Shown one piece after another: positions 1-63,855 of a DNA stretch of 64,000 nt; position 1 is the first letter of the stretch; each line of letters opens with the position of its first letter. Where the stretch lies: NCBI RefSeq assembly GCF_023159225.1, contig NC_063171.1:35619378-35683377 (forward strand). The letters are read 5' to 3'. The notes beneath the pieces were generated by a model that worked only from the letters and a program-made list of their open reading frames with translations, made no database searches and was not told the origin of the DNA. Origin of the DNA: Perognathus longimembris pacificus (taxonomy: Eukaryota > Chordata > Mammalia > Rodentia > Heteromyidae). The position numbers and the translations under genes are program-made.

Positions 1-1169
1 TAGTTTAAAATCTTGAAGTTTCTCACTTGTATGCTTTTTGGTTGTTGTTTGGCCTCTATTCCCTGTAGATTTTGTCTAGACAAGCTGTTAATCAATTTCA
101 GCTACCTTTCAAACACTATAAATAGTTGAATTCTGTAAAAAAAAAAAACTACAGGAATTAATTTAACCACATAAATAAATGCAGATGAACATTTCCTTTA
201 TTTTTAATGATATTTGAAAGTCTTATAAGAACTTCATTTCACTGCCAGGATTCAGTTATCTAAGTATAGTTGTAACACCACAAATATGAAGAGAGGAATT
301 TGGCAGTCCTTGTAAGAGCCAAATGTACAAAAGGGTGTGAGAAAATTATGGTTGATATGAACTTTAGATTCTTAGCCTGAAATTTTTGTGCCATATGAAT
401 GTTTTTGTTGTTGTTAATTTTGGAAAAAGCATGAAGAGATTACTTGGTCACCAGAGACAGTAAAATGGTTGTACAAGCAGTGGCTTTCTAGTTCAGAATA
501 TTAACAAGACAATCTAATTAAACTCTTTATAATATACTTAAATTGGGTTATGATAAATGTACATAAACTAAAAAAAATTAAGAAAACAGAAGCCTCTGTG
601 ACTCTATGATCAGAAACATGCTACTCTACAAGTGTCACAACAGTTTTAAGCCACAAAATCATTATAGCAAAAACCTGCTCATGTCATGGGCCAATGAGCC
701 AGGAAAGCCTGGAATAATAAAACACAAATGATTTCAATTTCAAAGTCTGGAAGTAATATTATAGGAATTGTCACTTTACTTTTTCACTTAGTAAATCCTA
801 AAAGCTAACAACTGTTTTAGATCATTTATGAAGTCAATGAATCCTTAAGATATGATTTCAGATATTCAAACTTCCTATCAAGTAGCTAAACATAAAATGG
901 CACATCTCCAAGGCTGCCTCTTGCAACCTGCCTTCTTAAGGTAAAGATAGGTTTTAAATTTAAGTCATCGTACTGGGTAAGAGTCATACTTTCATTCTCA
1001 CTCCCCACTGCCCAAAACATAAGCCCCTGTTGCTCTGAGAACCACACATGAAAAACTAAAATTACTTTAGGCTAAAAAGAGCATGAAAACCTTCAAGCTT
1101 TAACATGGGAAAACATTAGAAAAACAAAATTTGCAAATAGAAAATCTGTATTCAACATATGACTCCGAA

Positions 1170-1312
1170 CTGAGCACGGAGGTATGTGCTTATAATCTTA
1201 GGACTTGAGAGGCAAAGGCAAAAGTACTGTTAAGTTTAAGGCCAGCCTGTCCTGAATTTGAGGTCAGAGGTCAGCCTTGGTTGCATATCAAGACCCAGTC
1301 TCGACGGAAAGA
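1170..1312 (+). mobile_element. B1-like SINE
   Basis: 7SL-type words AGGCCAGCCTGTCCTGAATT and ATATCAAGACCCAGTCTCGA ahead of a GGAA microsatellite tail. Confidence 0.7.
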
Positions 1313-1315
1313 AAA

Positions 1316-1378
1316 AAGGAAGGAAGGAAGGAAGGAAGGAAGGAAGGAAGGAAGGAAGGAAGAAAGGAAGGAAGGATG
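1316..1378 (+). repeat. (GGAA)n microsatellite
   Basis: About 15 units of GGAA with few interruptions, grown from a SINE tail. Confidence 0.95.
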
Positions 1379-2198
1379 GAGAAACTATTTCCCTTGGGAA
1401 AGTTGGTTAACATCTCTAAGCTTCTAATTCTTCACATGTAAAATATGAAAAAATAAATATCTCACAAGGTTTTTCTCAAACTTAAGTAAGATAACAGACA
1501 TGAACATGCTTTGAAAAGCTCATAGAGGGCACAAAGCACTGACACTGCTGTCTTCTTACTTGTCCAGTTCAAGTTATTCACAACATAGCAACTGCAGTGA
1601 TCCTTTTAAATCTAAGTCAGGTTATTATGTCATTCCATGGCTCCAATCCTACAATGGTTCCTCATTTCTCTCATGGTATAAGTCCCAAATCTTTAAGAAC
1701 TTTCCTTCATTTGACCCTCACTTCATTCTGCTCCTCTGACATCATCTCTCTTTTTGTTCATGTTAGTGCAGCCAAACCAATCTCCTTGCTATTCCCTGAA
1801 AATAAATGGCACAATTCATCCTAGGTCCCTTGATTGTTATATTAGCCAGTAATTCTTTTCCCCAGATTGCTAACCCCTCATATCTCCTTCAAGTCTTGTC
1901 TCAAACATCTATGAAACATGATCACAATAAAAAAAAAAAAACTACCAGTTTTTACTACATAGGGGAAACAACACTCTAAGGTACACGCATGGGCAAAAAA
2001 TTTCTGAGGAGGATCTCAATAGCTCAGGAAATAAGAGCAGGAATTGACAAATAGGATTATATCAAATTTAAAGGTTCTACACAGAAAAACAAATCAACAA
2101 GGCAAAGAAATGGTCTACACAATGGGAAAAAATAATCTTTGCCAGCTACACATCTGACAGGGCATTAATATCTAGATTATATAAAGAACTAAAAAATT

Positions 2199-2399
2199 GG
2201 GGCTGGGGATATAGCCTAGTGGCAAGAGTGCCTGCCTCGGATACACGAGGCCCTAGGTTCGATTCCCCAGCACCACATATACAGAAAACGGCCAGAAGCG
2301 GCGCTGTGGCTCAAGTGGCAGAGTGCTAGCCTTGAGCGGGAAGAAGCCAGGGACAGTGCTTAGGCCCTGAGTCCAAGGCCCAGGACTGGCCAAAAAAAA
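2199..2399 (+). mobile_element. Dimeric ID SINE, young subfamily
   Basis: Left ID unit GGGGCTGGGGATATAGCCTA to CCCCAGCACCACATATACAG, then the right unit AGAAGCGGCGCTGTGGCTCA to CCCAGGACTGGCC and an A-run. Perfect 16-bp duplication AAAGAACTAAAAAATT at 2183-2198 and 2400-2415. Intact CpGs suggest a recent insertion. Confidence 0.92.
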
Positions 2400-2611
2400 A
2401 AAGAACTAAAAAATTTAACAAAAAGAGCATATAGTCCAATCAATAAAGTGAGCAATTAACTGAACAGAATTTTTCAAATGACGAAGTACAAGAGGACAAT
2501 AACTATGTGAAAAAGTCAACATATTAACCTCCAGTTTGCAAATCCAAACTATGTTGAGATATTATCTCAACCAAGGCAAAACCACAAACATCAAGAAAAC
2601 GATCATCGAAC

Positions 2612-2816
2612 AGGCTGGGAATGTGGCTTAGTGGTAGAGTGCTTGCCTAGCATGCATGAAGCCCTGGGTTTGATTCCTCAGTACCACATAAACAGAAAAA
2701 GCCAGAAGTGGGGCTGTGGCTCAAGTGGTAGAGCATTAGCCTTGAGCAAAGGAAGCTCAGGGACAGTGCCTAGGCCCTGAGTTCAAGCCCCAGGACTGCC
2801 CCCCCCTCCAAAAAAA
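2612..2816 (+). mobile_element. Dimeric ID SINE
   Basis: GGCTGGGAATGTGGCTTAGT start and CCCCAGGACTGCC end. More diverged than the neighbours. No clear duplication recognised. Confidence 0.85.
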
Positions 2817-2947
2817 CATAAAACAACCAATGTTCGTGAAGATGAGGGTGGGGTGGGGGGAAACTTTTATTCATTGCTGGAAGAAATATAAATTAAAACA
2901 ACCACCATGGAAATAACTATGAAGGTTCCTCAAAAAATTAAGGATAG

Positions 2948-3138
2948 GGGCTGGGGATATAGCCTAGTGGCAAGAGTGCCTGCCTCGGATACACAAGGCC
3001 CTAGGTTCGATTCCCCAGCACCACATATACAGAGAACGGCCAGAAGCGGCGCTGTGGCTCAAGTGGCAGAGTGCTAGCCTTGAGCGGGAAGAAGCCAGGG
3101 ACAGTGCTCAGGCCCGGAGTCCAAGGCCCAGGACTGGC

Positions 3139-3159
<21 letters not shown>
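2948..3159 (+). mobile_element. Dimeric ID SINE, young subfamily
   Basis: Near-identical to the 2199 copy. Perfect 16-bp duplication AAAAAATTAAGGATAG at 2932-2947 and 3160-3175, with an A-tail of over 20. Confidence 0.92.
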
Positions 3160-3169
<10 letters not shown>

Positions 3170-3628
3170 GGATAGAACTTCCATGTGATCCAGTCATATC
3201 ACCTCTGGTATATAACTGCAAAAATCAGACTGGAGGTATGGTTCAACTATAGGGCACAAGGCCCTGAACTAAATAGTATATTGAAAACAAAATCAAAACA
3301 CAAAATCAGATACCTGCACACTCACATTTCTCATGGCAGTACTCACAATAGCCGAAGTATAAAATCAGCCTAGTTACCCATCAACAGAGGAATGGATAAA
3401 AAACAACAACAATCATGGTACATATGAACTATGGAGTTTTACTCAATATTAAGAAAAATGGAACAATGGCATTTGCAATAGAATGGAAGGAACTGAAGAC
3501 AATCATGTTAAGTGAAATAAGCCAATCCTCCAATAACATGTATTCCATGTTTTTTTTTTTTTCTCTTATGAGAAATGGAGAGGGAAGGAGGAAGAGAGAA
3601 AACAAAACTAAAAATGAACCTACTAGAG

Positions 3629-3826
3629 GGGCTGGGAATATGGTCTAGTGGTAGAATGCTTGCCTCGTATGCATGAAGCCCTGGGCTGGATTCCTTAGCA
3701 CCACATATATAGAAAAAGTCAGAAGTGGCGCTGTGGCTCAAGTGGTAGAGTGCTAGCCTTGAGCAAAAAAAAAGCCAGGGATAGTTCTCAGGTCCTGAGT
3801 TCAAGTTCCAGGACTGTCAAAAAAAA
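3629..3826 (+). mobile_element. Dimeric ID SINE
   Basis: Full-length, duplication GAACCTACTAGAG / GAACCTACTAAAG at 3616-3628 and 3828-3840, so older than the perfect ones. Confidence 0.9.
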
Positions 3827-5198
3827 GGAACCTACTAAAGATGTGTAAGAGGAAGAAGAAAGGGGAGTAGGGGACAGGGAGAATAAGAAAGAGTAATAGG
3901 GAGTTGATCAAAGTATATTATATATATGTATGGAAATGTCATAATGAAACCTCTTACCTTGTGTTAATACACACTAATAAAAACTTAAATTTTACATACC
4001 TACAAACCATTTGAAGGACCATTTACTCAAATATACTTTATTCCCTTGATCAAGAATTTCTGAGTTTTATTACTGACTTATACCGTCAATTTGTCTCTCT
4101 GGTGAGAATACAAACTAAGGGACCCCTAATCTTTAATTTGTCTAAGATGGTGCCTGATTCACATGAGGCATTCTTTTTATAAATAAACAATTAAATAAAT
4201 AAATAAAATGAACTTTCTGTACCATGCTGCCTCTTGCTGAGAGAAAAATTCTTATCTTCACTTTAAGGAAGCTTAACCCCATAATTCAAGAACGGTAGGT
4301 GGTAGATTCATTACTACACCATTTCCAGATCCAGGAACAGGAAATTACATTAGTTTTTATTGCAACCGAGGCTGGGGAGGAAAAGACAAAAAGTTCTCAA
4401 GAGAACTCTCTAAAATTTAATAGGTTTTCTTCTCTCTGTTATTGAGTGGCTCACAGATGATACTTAAAAGCTAGTAGTAACAGAGAGTAATTTACTAGAA
4501 ACAGGAATGTGGCTGAATGATTAAACGGGTTTGCAAGAAAAAGATGAAAGAACTCTAAATGGTAATTCTCAGAGCCAAGGATTACCACCCTGGGAAGGAA
4601 AACCTTCAGCACTTTACTGGGGCAATTTGCCAAATGAACCAATATGAGCAAGAAAAGGACCCAGGATTCTTTCATTCATTCAAAAAGCAAGCAATATTCT
4701 AATAAGTGATGTTCAATTTTGGAACTCAGCCACTACACAGTGAAGAAGCCCAAGCAGTTGTGGAGAGGCCCAAATGAAGATAAATCAAGAACTCTAGTCT
4801 ATAAACTTGGCTCTGGTGTATAAGCGTGCAGTCCTCCAACCCAAGGCACCCCAGTTAATTCACTCTGTGAAAGTAAAAATGAGCTGCCGCTAGTGAGCCT
4901 TGCCCAATTCACAGGTTCACAGATTTTTTTTTAAGGCAACATAATGATTATTGTTGCTGTTTTAAGACTTTAAGCTTTGGGATGCTAGGGTAAATGATAA
5001 CCACTACACTTACTAGGATGCCAGCATCAATGTGGTAACGTTTAATACAAAACGTTTGTATATGAACAACTCTTGTATCGCTCTTCTGAGATAAGTACTT
5101 TCTGATTCTAAATGTCAAAAAATAGAACCACAAATTTGATTGCAATCTCTTTTTCTGCTAAACTTAAATCACAGTCAATTCATAAATAAATATTTTCA

Positions 5199-5649
5199 CT
5201 GGGTGCCAGTGGCTTATACCCATAATCCTAACTGCTCAGGAGCCTGAGATCTGAGGATTGTGGTTCAAAGCCAGCAAGAAGAGCTGGGAATATGGCTTAG
5301 TAGTAAAGCGCTCGCCTCATATACATGAAGCGCTGGGTTTGATTCCTCAGTACCACATATATTGAAAAAGCCAGAAGTGGCATTGTGGCTCAAGTGGTAG
5401 AGTGCAGCCAAGGACAGTGCTCAGGCCCAGAGTTCAAGCCCTAGGACTGGCAAAACAAAAAACAAAGCCAGCAGGAAAGTCCATGAGACTCTAATCTCCA
5501 ATTAGCCACCAGAAAAACCAGAAGTGGAGCTGTGGCTCAAAGTGGTTGAGCCCTAGCCCTAGCCTTGGGCAAAAGAGCTCAAGGACAACACCCAGGAGTG
5601 GAGTTATAGCTCCAAGACTGAACAATCTTAAACTTTAAAAAAAAAAAAA
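5199..5649 (+). mobile_element. B1-ID composite SINE, split by an inner SINE
   Basis: The left part is GGGTGCCAGTGGCTTATACC. The right part resumes after 5462 with GAGACTCTAATCTCCAATTA and GGAGCTGTGGCTCAAAG. An A-tail ends it. The inner element occupies 5281-5462. Confidence 0.85.
5281..5462 (+). mobile_element. Dimeric ID SINE nested in a B1-ID SINE
   Basis: GAGCTGGGAATATGGCTTAG start. Flanked by CAAAGCCAGCAAGAA (5266-5280) and CAAAGCCAGCAGGAA (5463-5477), duplicated host-SINE sequence. The right unit has a small internal deletion. Confidence 0.88.
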
Positions 5650-5799
5650 TGGGCAGAGACCTGGGCACTGGCTTTAGATTTTTCACTCAATCCTGGTTCT
5701 CTGCTACTTTAACCAAATATCTACTTCAGGCATTTTGGTGGTAAATTGGAGTTGTGAGTTCATATCTTTTCCTGCCCCAACTGGGTTTTGGATTATTAG

Positions 5800-5886
5800 A
5801 CAGCACATGAAATGTATCCAATGCCTAATATGTGTAAATGTATCCTCTCTGTACATCAGTTTGACAATAAAAATATTTTTAAAAAT
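5800..5886 (+). mobile_element. LINE-1 3' terminus
   Basis: Last about 85 bases of the L1 3' UTR (GAAATGTATCCAATGCCTAA to GTTTGACAATAAAAATA). Confidence 0.6.
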
Positions 5887-6721
5887 GGGCAGAGTTACAA
5901 GATATAGTCCTAATATCTCTATAAATATCCATTTCTTTTTCTCTCCTGGAATGGCTGTTGTTCTTTTAATGATTAAAGCCAGGTTCCAAAGGCAAACTAT
6001 GAATGCTAGTTTTTCTACATATTAGCTAAGCCTTCCTTTTCCTCTAGAAGATGAGGATAACAGTACCCACCTTATAGCACTGAGAGGAATCAGTGAATTC
6101 ACATAGGGTAATCAGACTAGTACTTGGTGCATAAGTGCGTAATAAATAATACAATAAGCAGAGAACAATAGCTACCTTTACAATCAGTCACAGGTGATAT
6201 GAACATATGGTTAGCCTAGTTTATTCCAAAATTAATCTTCAAGTTTTTATGTATCTTCTTTTCTTACAACTGCTTATTACCATTTCTCTCACTTCCGACC
6301 TTACAAAGAAAAATTAGGAAGGAAGGAAAAATGAAAGTAATGCTGCTTTAATGAGAATTCTAGTAGAAGGGCTAAGACAGAAAGCCATGTAAAACATTCA
6401 GATTATCTGTGCACTTTCTAATTCTAGAATCTTAAAAGTAATAGATTATGATAAATTGATTTGGGGCATATTAATGCTCATTTATATTCAGAAAACTGAA
6501 TAAAAATGTTACAGCACATACCTCTAATCACACTGACATTAGCTAAAACTCAGGAACTATCTGTAGGATGACTCCTAAAATAAAAGCTTCAAATGCTTAC
6601 TTACTGAGATGACAATTCAACTCAAATCTGGAGACAAAATAACACAAAACTACCAAATCAATAAACAATGTGGGGAGAAGTGTATTCAGACATTTGAGAG
6701 CCTCAAAATTGTCCTATACTT

Positions 6722-6838
6722 CCTTTTGTTTTAAGTTTTTATTATAAAACTGATGTACAGAGATGTTACAGTTTCACACGTTAGGCATTGGATACATTTC
6801 TTGTACTGTTTGTTACCTTGTCCCTCATACCCCCCTTC
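6722..6838 (-). mobile_element. LINE-1 3' terminus, minus strand
   Basis: Reverse complement reads GAGGGACAAGGTAACAAACA and continues to AATAAAAACTTAAAAC, matching the L1 3' UTR ends elsewhere in the window. Confidence 0.65.
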
Positions 6839-8231
6839 CCCTATACTTCCTTAATATTATGTTAACCTTCACTTTCTACAAAGTTGAGCTGTTATTCCTT
6901 ATTATGTATGTGTTGGAGAGTTTTCAAGGCAATGATTCCACATAGATCCACTAAATACTACAAGTGGCAATTGAGACATCTATTTTTAGACAAAACACCA
7001 ACTGGTCGTTGCTTTATGCTGACTAAGATGTGTGGTCTGAAGGAACTCAACTCTGAGGGTAGCTTTCTCATTTGGACTAATCCTCTCTTACAAGATAGAA
7101 AACAGAGTTACCTCCACCATATCTGCTTCTGGCTTTGAAAAGGACACCAGCGACTTACTTACTCATGATAAGAAATTTGGCAAGAGATGTAGGTTTCTAA
7201 TTTCAAATGCCTTTCATTTCGCTATAATAAATGAATTTGGGGGTGAGGGGACAGGTAAGCAAGTAACATGTGACAAAGTCATCGTGAAGCTTTTTGAAAC
7301 CTCTCTGTACACAACTCACATAGCAGCTCAAACCAGAGCAAATCTTCAGTAGTTTTCCATGCTCTCAAAACCCAGCTCTGCATTTGGCTGTACTCCTTTA
7401 AGGAGCTATTGTTTAGAACACTTACATTTACAGAGGCTGTAAGAGAGAACCAATTACTTTACTTAGACATTTTTGACGAACATGAATAAATTAAACTATC
7501 TGGGTAAAGGTCTGGCCCTGGCTCTGCTACCTCCCTGCAATCCCTGTTTCACTAACACCTGGTACTTAGATGTATTTCTTCAGCTTATGTGTCACTTTGA
7601 TAAATGTGGAAAGTACTTTTAGCCAGGAATTAGAATTAGATTTCCTTTAAAAGTCTGGCTGGACAAAAACCTTGTATATTTGGTGGTTTGAATTCTGACA
7701 TGTAAGTGATACAGTAACTTTTAACCTCCAGCCAATAATGATATCATACAGTGAAATGAGCACAAGTGAATGGAGAAAAAAATTGGAACCAGATTTAAGG
7801 ACAATCTCATCTTAGAATAAGAAGCTAGAATTCTTCCTGTAAACTAAAAAAAAAAAGCTAACAAACTTAGAGAATTCTGGGATAGAGACATTTTATGTCT
7901 AACCACTTCCAGACAACTCAAACTCAATGCCATATGCTCTGTGGTTACCTCTTCCTTAAAGCATAGTCTCATAAGAAAACCACATAGCTGGCCTTTTAGT
8001 GGTATGGTTCATTCTTCCTCATCCGTGTCTGATGTCTCCAACTGTACACAGACTCCAGACCTAGAGGTATCTGTCTATAGATATACAACTTCCCTTCTTT
8101 ACATTATCTTCTGACTTAATGGATTTTTACAATTTCTATAGAGGCTAATATTCAGAAAGAAAAACAAAATCACACAGAGTAGCTTTCAACCCTAAATACA
8201 TGAGGAAAAAGTTTGTTTAAAAACGAATTTC

Positions 8232-8440
8232 TTAGCCAGCTACCAGGTGGTTCATGCCCTTGATCCTAGCTACTCAGGAGGCTAAGATCTGACAATCATG
8301 GTTCAAAGCTAGACAAGGCAGAAAAGTCTGTGTGACTCTTACTCCAATAAACCACCCCAAAAAAGCTAGAAGTAGAGATACGGCTCAAGTCATAGAGCAC
8401 TAGCCTTGAGTAAAAGAAGCTCAGTGATAGTACCAGGACC
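8232..8440 (+). mobile_element. B1-ID composite SINE
   Basis: CCTAGCTACTCAGGAGGCTA followed by ID-like CGGCTCAAGTCATAGAGCAC. A diverged copy. Confidence 0.8.
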
Positions 8441-10330
8441 AGCACACATACACACACAACAAAGCCTCAGATCCATACTGTCAGAGTCCATAGGTGTCAG
8501 CTGGTATTGTTTTGGTTTTTTTTACAGATTCTATAGTGATTAGATGTGGAGCAATGCCTGAACATTTTTGCTACTAATTTCTCTTAGCTAAACTAATAAT
8601 GAATGTAGTTCACATGTTGGTCTTCAAAATTTGTTGAGGTGTCCTAGTATAAGATTCATGTGTTAACATTTCCTTCTATGGTTGAAAACTTTGTGTAAAT
8701 AGATGCAGTGTTTATATATGACCATTGGACCAAACTTAATAATGCCAATATTTAAATGTTTGTGGATTTTCTTGTGACTGTAGTCTACAATTACTGAGAA
8801 AATTTTCCACTACAGCTCTGTTAATTGTTTCTATTAGGCATCAACTGATTTGATACCTTCCCAATATACTAAGCTTTCTAATCAACATATAATCACTATA
8901 TAGGGCAATTCCAGCTTTCTTTTAGCTATTACTCGCTTTTTCCACCCTTTAACTTCATTCACACTACAAATGTTTATTAAGTTACCATATGACAGAGATT
9001 TTGCTACACTACTTACTTTAACCCAATCATTACATATTGCACACATGTACTGAAATCCCACAGTCAGTAGTAGTGGTACTGGGGTTTGAACCCAGGATTG
9101 GTAGGCATCCATAAGTCATATCACCGGCCTCTCCCTAGCTCTCAGACAAGAGCACATGATACTATTTCCCAAGAACTTCTGCAAATCTTCTTCACCTTGG
9201 CTTCAGGAAATCATTTTCCTGAACAGGGACAAAATCTCTTTGTGAGTATTTACTGATGATGCTAATGTTTCCGGATTCTTAGTACTCTCCTTTCTCTACT
9301 TGTTCTCCCCTATAACTGTCAGTCTGTCCATTTGTCTCTCTGCAATGGTAATCTCAGTTATCTAATCAGTGTCATAAACTTCGCAAACTCAAAATAAATA
9401 CCACTGCCTTTCATTGTACAATTAGTCATGTTTCTGTTTGCTACCTCAGGTAACACCATCACAACTGAGTTCTTCAAGATAGAAATTTTGGAATTGTTTT
9501 CTAATTTCTCTCTTATCTTCCTCCTATCCCATATCATACTAATAACAAATCCCAGAGGTTATCCCAGAGATGTACCCTGAGATAGCTGATCCTTGACACC
9601 ACAATCCAAATAGGACTGTCATCTATTACCTGAAAAGCATCAAGGATCTTCAAATGTCTCTGTCAATGGTTTCTCCCCAGTCTAGTTTATTCTCCACATA
9701 ACCCTCACAAAGCTGGTTTTGTTACCCATTGCCTAAAAACACAGGGATTCCTCCGTGTACAAAATAGCATAGCTTCTTTATTATTTGGCCCAACATATAC
9801 CCTGGACTCTATATTCTAGCCTTGGACAGATACTTTTATGTATAAGATACACTAAATTTTTCCAGTTTTTTTTTCTGAAAATACCATGCTATTTTATAAT
9901 AGTGTTTCTAAATATACTATTCTCTCTATTTGAAACACTGTTCCTATTCTTCCCACCTGGCAACCACTTTAAGCTTCCATTTCCTTCTTGGGGATTTCCC
10001 ATATCAATCATTCATCAAAAAACTGTATTTCAAACCTACCAATCTGACATGAATCATCACACTAAGAAATTAATACTCTGCTTTACAGTCTTTCAGTGTT
10101 CTGTTCAGATTGCCATAACTACACTCATCATACTATACCACAGTCATCCTTTCACACATCTCTCTTCCTTGCTGAAGGAAAAAAATCTCTGAAAGCAAGG
10201 CCAATTATACTTTATATGTCTAGGATGCTCACTTTGTTTAAAACAAGTCAGTTTTCCTCTTGTTTGTAACTAGAGCTAAGAATACTTAAAGTTTTACCAT
10301 TAGTATCCAAACCAAATAGCTATCCACTTA

Positions 10331-61945
<51,615 letters not shown>

Positions 61946-62167
61946 GGTGCCGGCCACACCAGCCCCGCCGTGCCCAAGTTCCTCGGCAGTGGAACTCCGT
62001 AATGACTAGGACGGTGGCGGCCGGCGGACAAAACAGTGCGCAACGCCGGGGCGACGGTGGCCGACGGTGGACAGAATTATTCCGACGCGCGCGCGCGCGG
62101 GCCCGGTGAAACCCAGTGGCTGCCGCCGGAGCGAGAGGGACTCGTCAGCGATCCGGCTGAGTGCACC

Positions 62168-62176
62168 GCTGAGTCA
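62168..62176 (+). promoter_or_regulatory. AP-1 / antioxidant-response-like element (GCTGAGTCA)
   Basis: A perfect TGAGTCA core with the 5' GC that turns an AP-1 site into a MAF/NRF2/BACH-type half element, about 225 bases upstream of the ATF6 ATG inside the CpG island. Binding is inferred from the motif alone. Confidence 0.35.
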
Positions 62177-62850
62177 ACGCTTCCTGGGGAGCGATCACCT
62201 CACTCTCCGCCCCGATGGTTTCAGGGAAGGAAGAAGGGAGAGGCACACGGCTGCCGCTTCGATTAAACAACATATCGGTAATGTTTATTAAAAATAAATT
62301 CATAAAAGTTCTTCTACCCTCCGTGCCCTCCACGTCTCCGGGAGATGAATTATCGAAACCCACACTAGCAAACGCCCAAGCAAGCCTGCCCTGTCTTTTG
62401 TACTTATGAAAATTAGGGCTCGAACTTTAATGCACACTCGTTCCTCCACACTGGTAATGTGCAACCCAAGTGTGATGAAACAGCTGTAAGAACTACGTGT
62501 ACATTTTCTCTTTGGTTCTCGGTGTCAGCTCCCCGGAGAGGAACGCGGAGCGCTCTAGGACCCGGGAAACCTTCCCCATGGTTACAAACAAAACAGACGA
62601 GTTTCCCGGAGCACCTCGTGCCCGGAGATTACAACCGATTGCACAATACCAAAAAAGTAAAAAGGAGGAGACCAAAGCCAGGTAAATAGTCATTGCGTGT
62701 GACTCCTTCTGTCATCAGAATAACCAGGATGGAAACACTTCCATTCGGGCCCAGCCGCAAATTCAAAATAGACATAAAAAACTCAGGTAAAAATCAGCAA
62801 GCCTTTTTAAGAAAACCATGACTAAACAGTGCAATCATAATATTCCATTT

Positions 62851-63058
62851 GGGCCTGGGGATATGGCCTACTGGCAAGAGTGCCTGCCTCATATACATGA
62901 GGCCCTGGGTTCAATTCCCCAGCACCACATATGCAGAAAATGGCCAGAAGTGGTGCTGTGGCTCAAGTGGCAGAGTGCTAGCCTTGAGCAAAAGGAAGCC
63001 AGGGACAGTGCTCAGGCCCTGAGTCCAAGCCCCAGGACTGGCCAAAAAAACAACAACA
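62851..63058 (+). mobile_element. Dimeric ID SINE upstream of ATF6
   Basis: GGGCCTGGGGATATGGCCTA to AGCCCCAGGACTGGCC. Perfect 15-bp duplication CATAATATTCCATTT at 62836-62850 and 63059-63073. Confidence 0.92.
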
Positions 63059-63393
63059 CATAATATTCCATTTATATCCTACAAAACTTAAGAAAATCTG
63101 AGGGGTAGGGAGGATTATGAAAGGGGTGACACATCGATCGCCATGCATAGTAATTCACAAACTGATTTGTTGGATGCTCACTTCTTTGTACAACTTCTTA
63201 AAGGTCATAAAAAAAGAATTTTTAAAAGAAAATCACGATTGAATGTCAGCAAGTTTTCAAAGTTATTGGTTGGATTTTAAGATTTTTTTAAATCAAATAA
63301 AGTAATTATGAGACATTTGGGTGTCCATCATCAAGAACGGATACATTTTTCACTTTCATCTATGATTTTTTTCTTGGTATAAAAAAATTACAG

Positions 63394-63600
63394 AGGGGCT
63401 GGGAATATGGCCTAGTGGCAAAGAGTGCTTACCTCGTTTACATGAAGCCCTGGGTTCCATTCCCCAGCACCACATATATAGAAAAAAGGCCAGAAGTGGC
63501 ACTGTGGTTCAAGGCAGAGTGCTAGCCTTGAGCAAAGAAACAGCCAGGGACAGTGCTCAGGCCCTGAGTTCAAGGCCCAGGACTGGCAAACAAAATAAAT
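63394..63600 (+). mobile_element. Dimeric ID SINE
   Basis: GGGGCTGGGAATATGGCCTA to AGGCCCAGGACTGGC. Small deletion near the CAAGTGGCAG box. AAAT-rich tail. Confidence 0.88.
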
Positions 63601-63782
63601 AAATAAAATACAGATAAAACTGACCTCTTGTTTTCCCCTACTTCATTTCCCTTCCTCCACATAGGCAACTTCCAATTTGAATTCTACAGTAATCATTCTA
63701 GTCCATTTTTTTTTTACATTAGGATGTTTGTATATACATAGATTTAGCACTATTATGGAGTTCTAGTTTTAATATAATTCAT

Positions 63783-63855
63783 TATTATTAAGGTATTGTA
63801 CAGAGGAGTTACCATTTCATAAATCAGGTAGTGAGTCTATTTCTTTTTGGATATT
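63783..63855 (-). mobile_element. LINE-1 3' terminus, minus strand, short
   Basis: Reverse complement reads ATGAAATGGTAACTCCTCTG then TACAATACCTTAATAATA, resembling the last part of the L1 3' UTR. Diverged. Confidence 0.45.

Larger units (their letters stand above)
1930..3990 (+). mobile_element. Old LINE-1 ORF2 3' end and 3' UTR, interrupted by four SINEs
   Basis: Diverged remains of the C-terminal ORF2 region, recognisable as GAACTAAAAAATT, ATCTCAACC, TTCATTGCTGGAAG, CCATCAACAGAGGAATGGAT, GAACTATGGAGTTTTACTCA and AGTGAAATAAGCCA in the expected order. It ends ACACACTAATAAAAACTT. Four SINEs interrupt it at 2199, 2612, 2948 and 3629. No frame survives. Confidence 0.8.

Noticed and set aside
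1316..1378. Regularly repeated short units as a possible CRISPR or satellite array
   Set aside because: Simple GGAA microsatellite in a mammalian intron. No spacers.
2199..2290. tRNA-like A and B boxes (GTGGCAAGAGTGCC, GGTTCGATTCC) in ID units
   Set aside because: They are the internal pol III promoter of a tRNA-Ala-derived SINE. The sequence does not fold as a functional tRNA with a proper acceptor stem and is repeated many times.
9785..10192. 135-aa open frame next to ATF6 exon 9
   Set aside because: Hydrophobic, low-complexity translation of T-rich intron, with no family resemblance.
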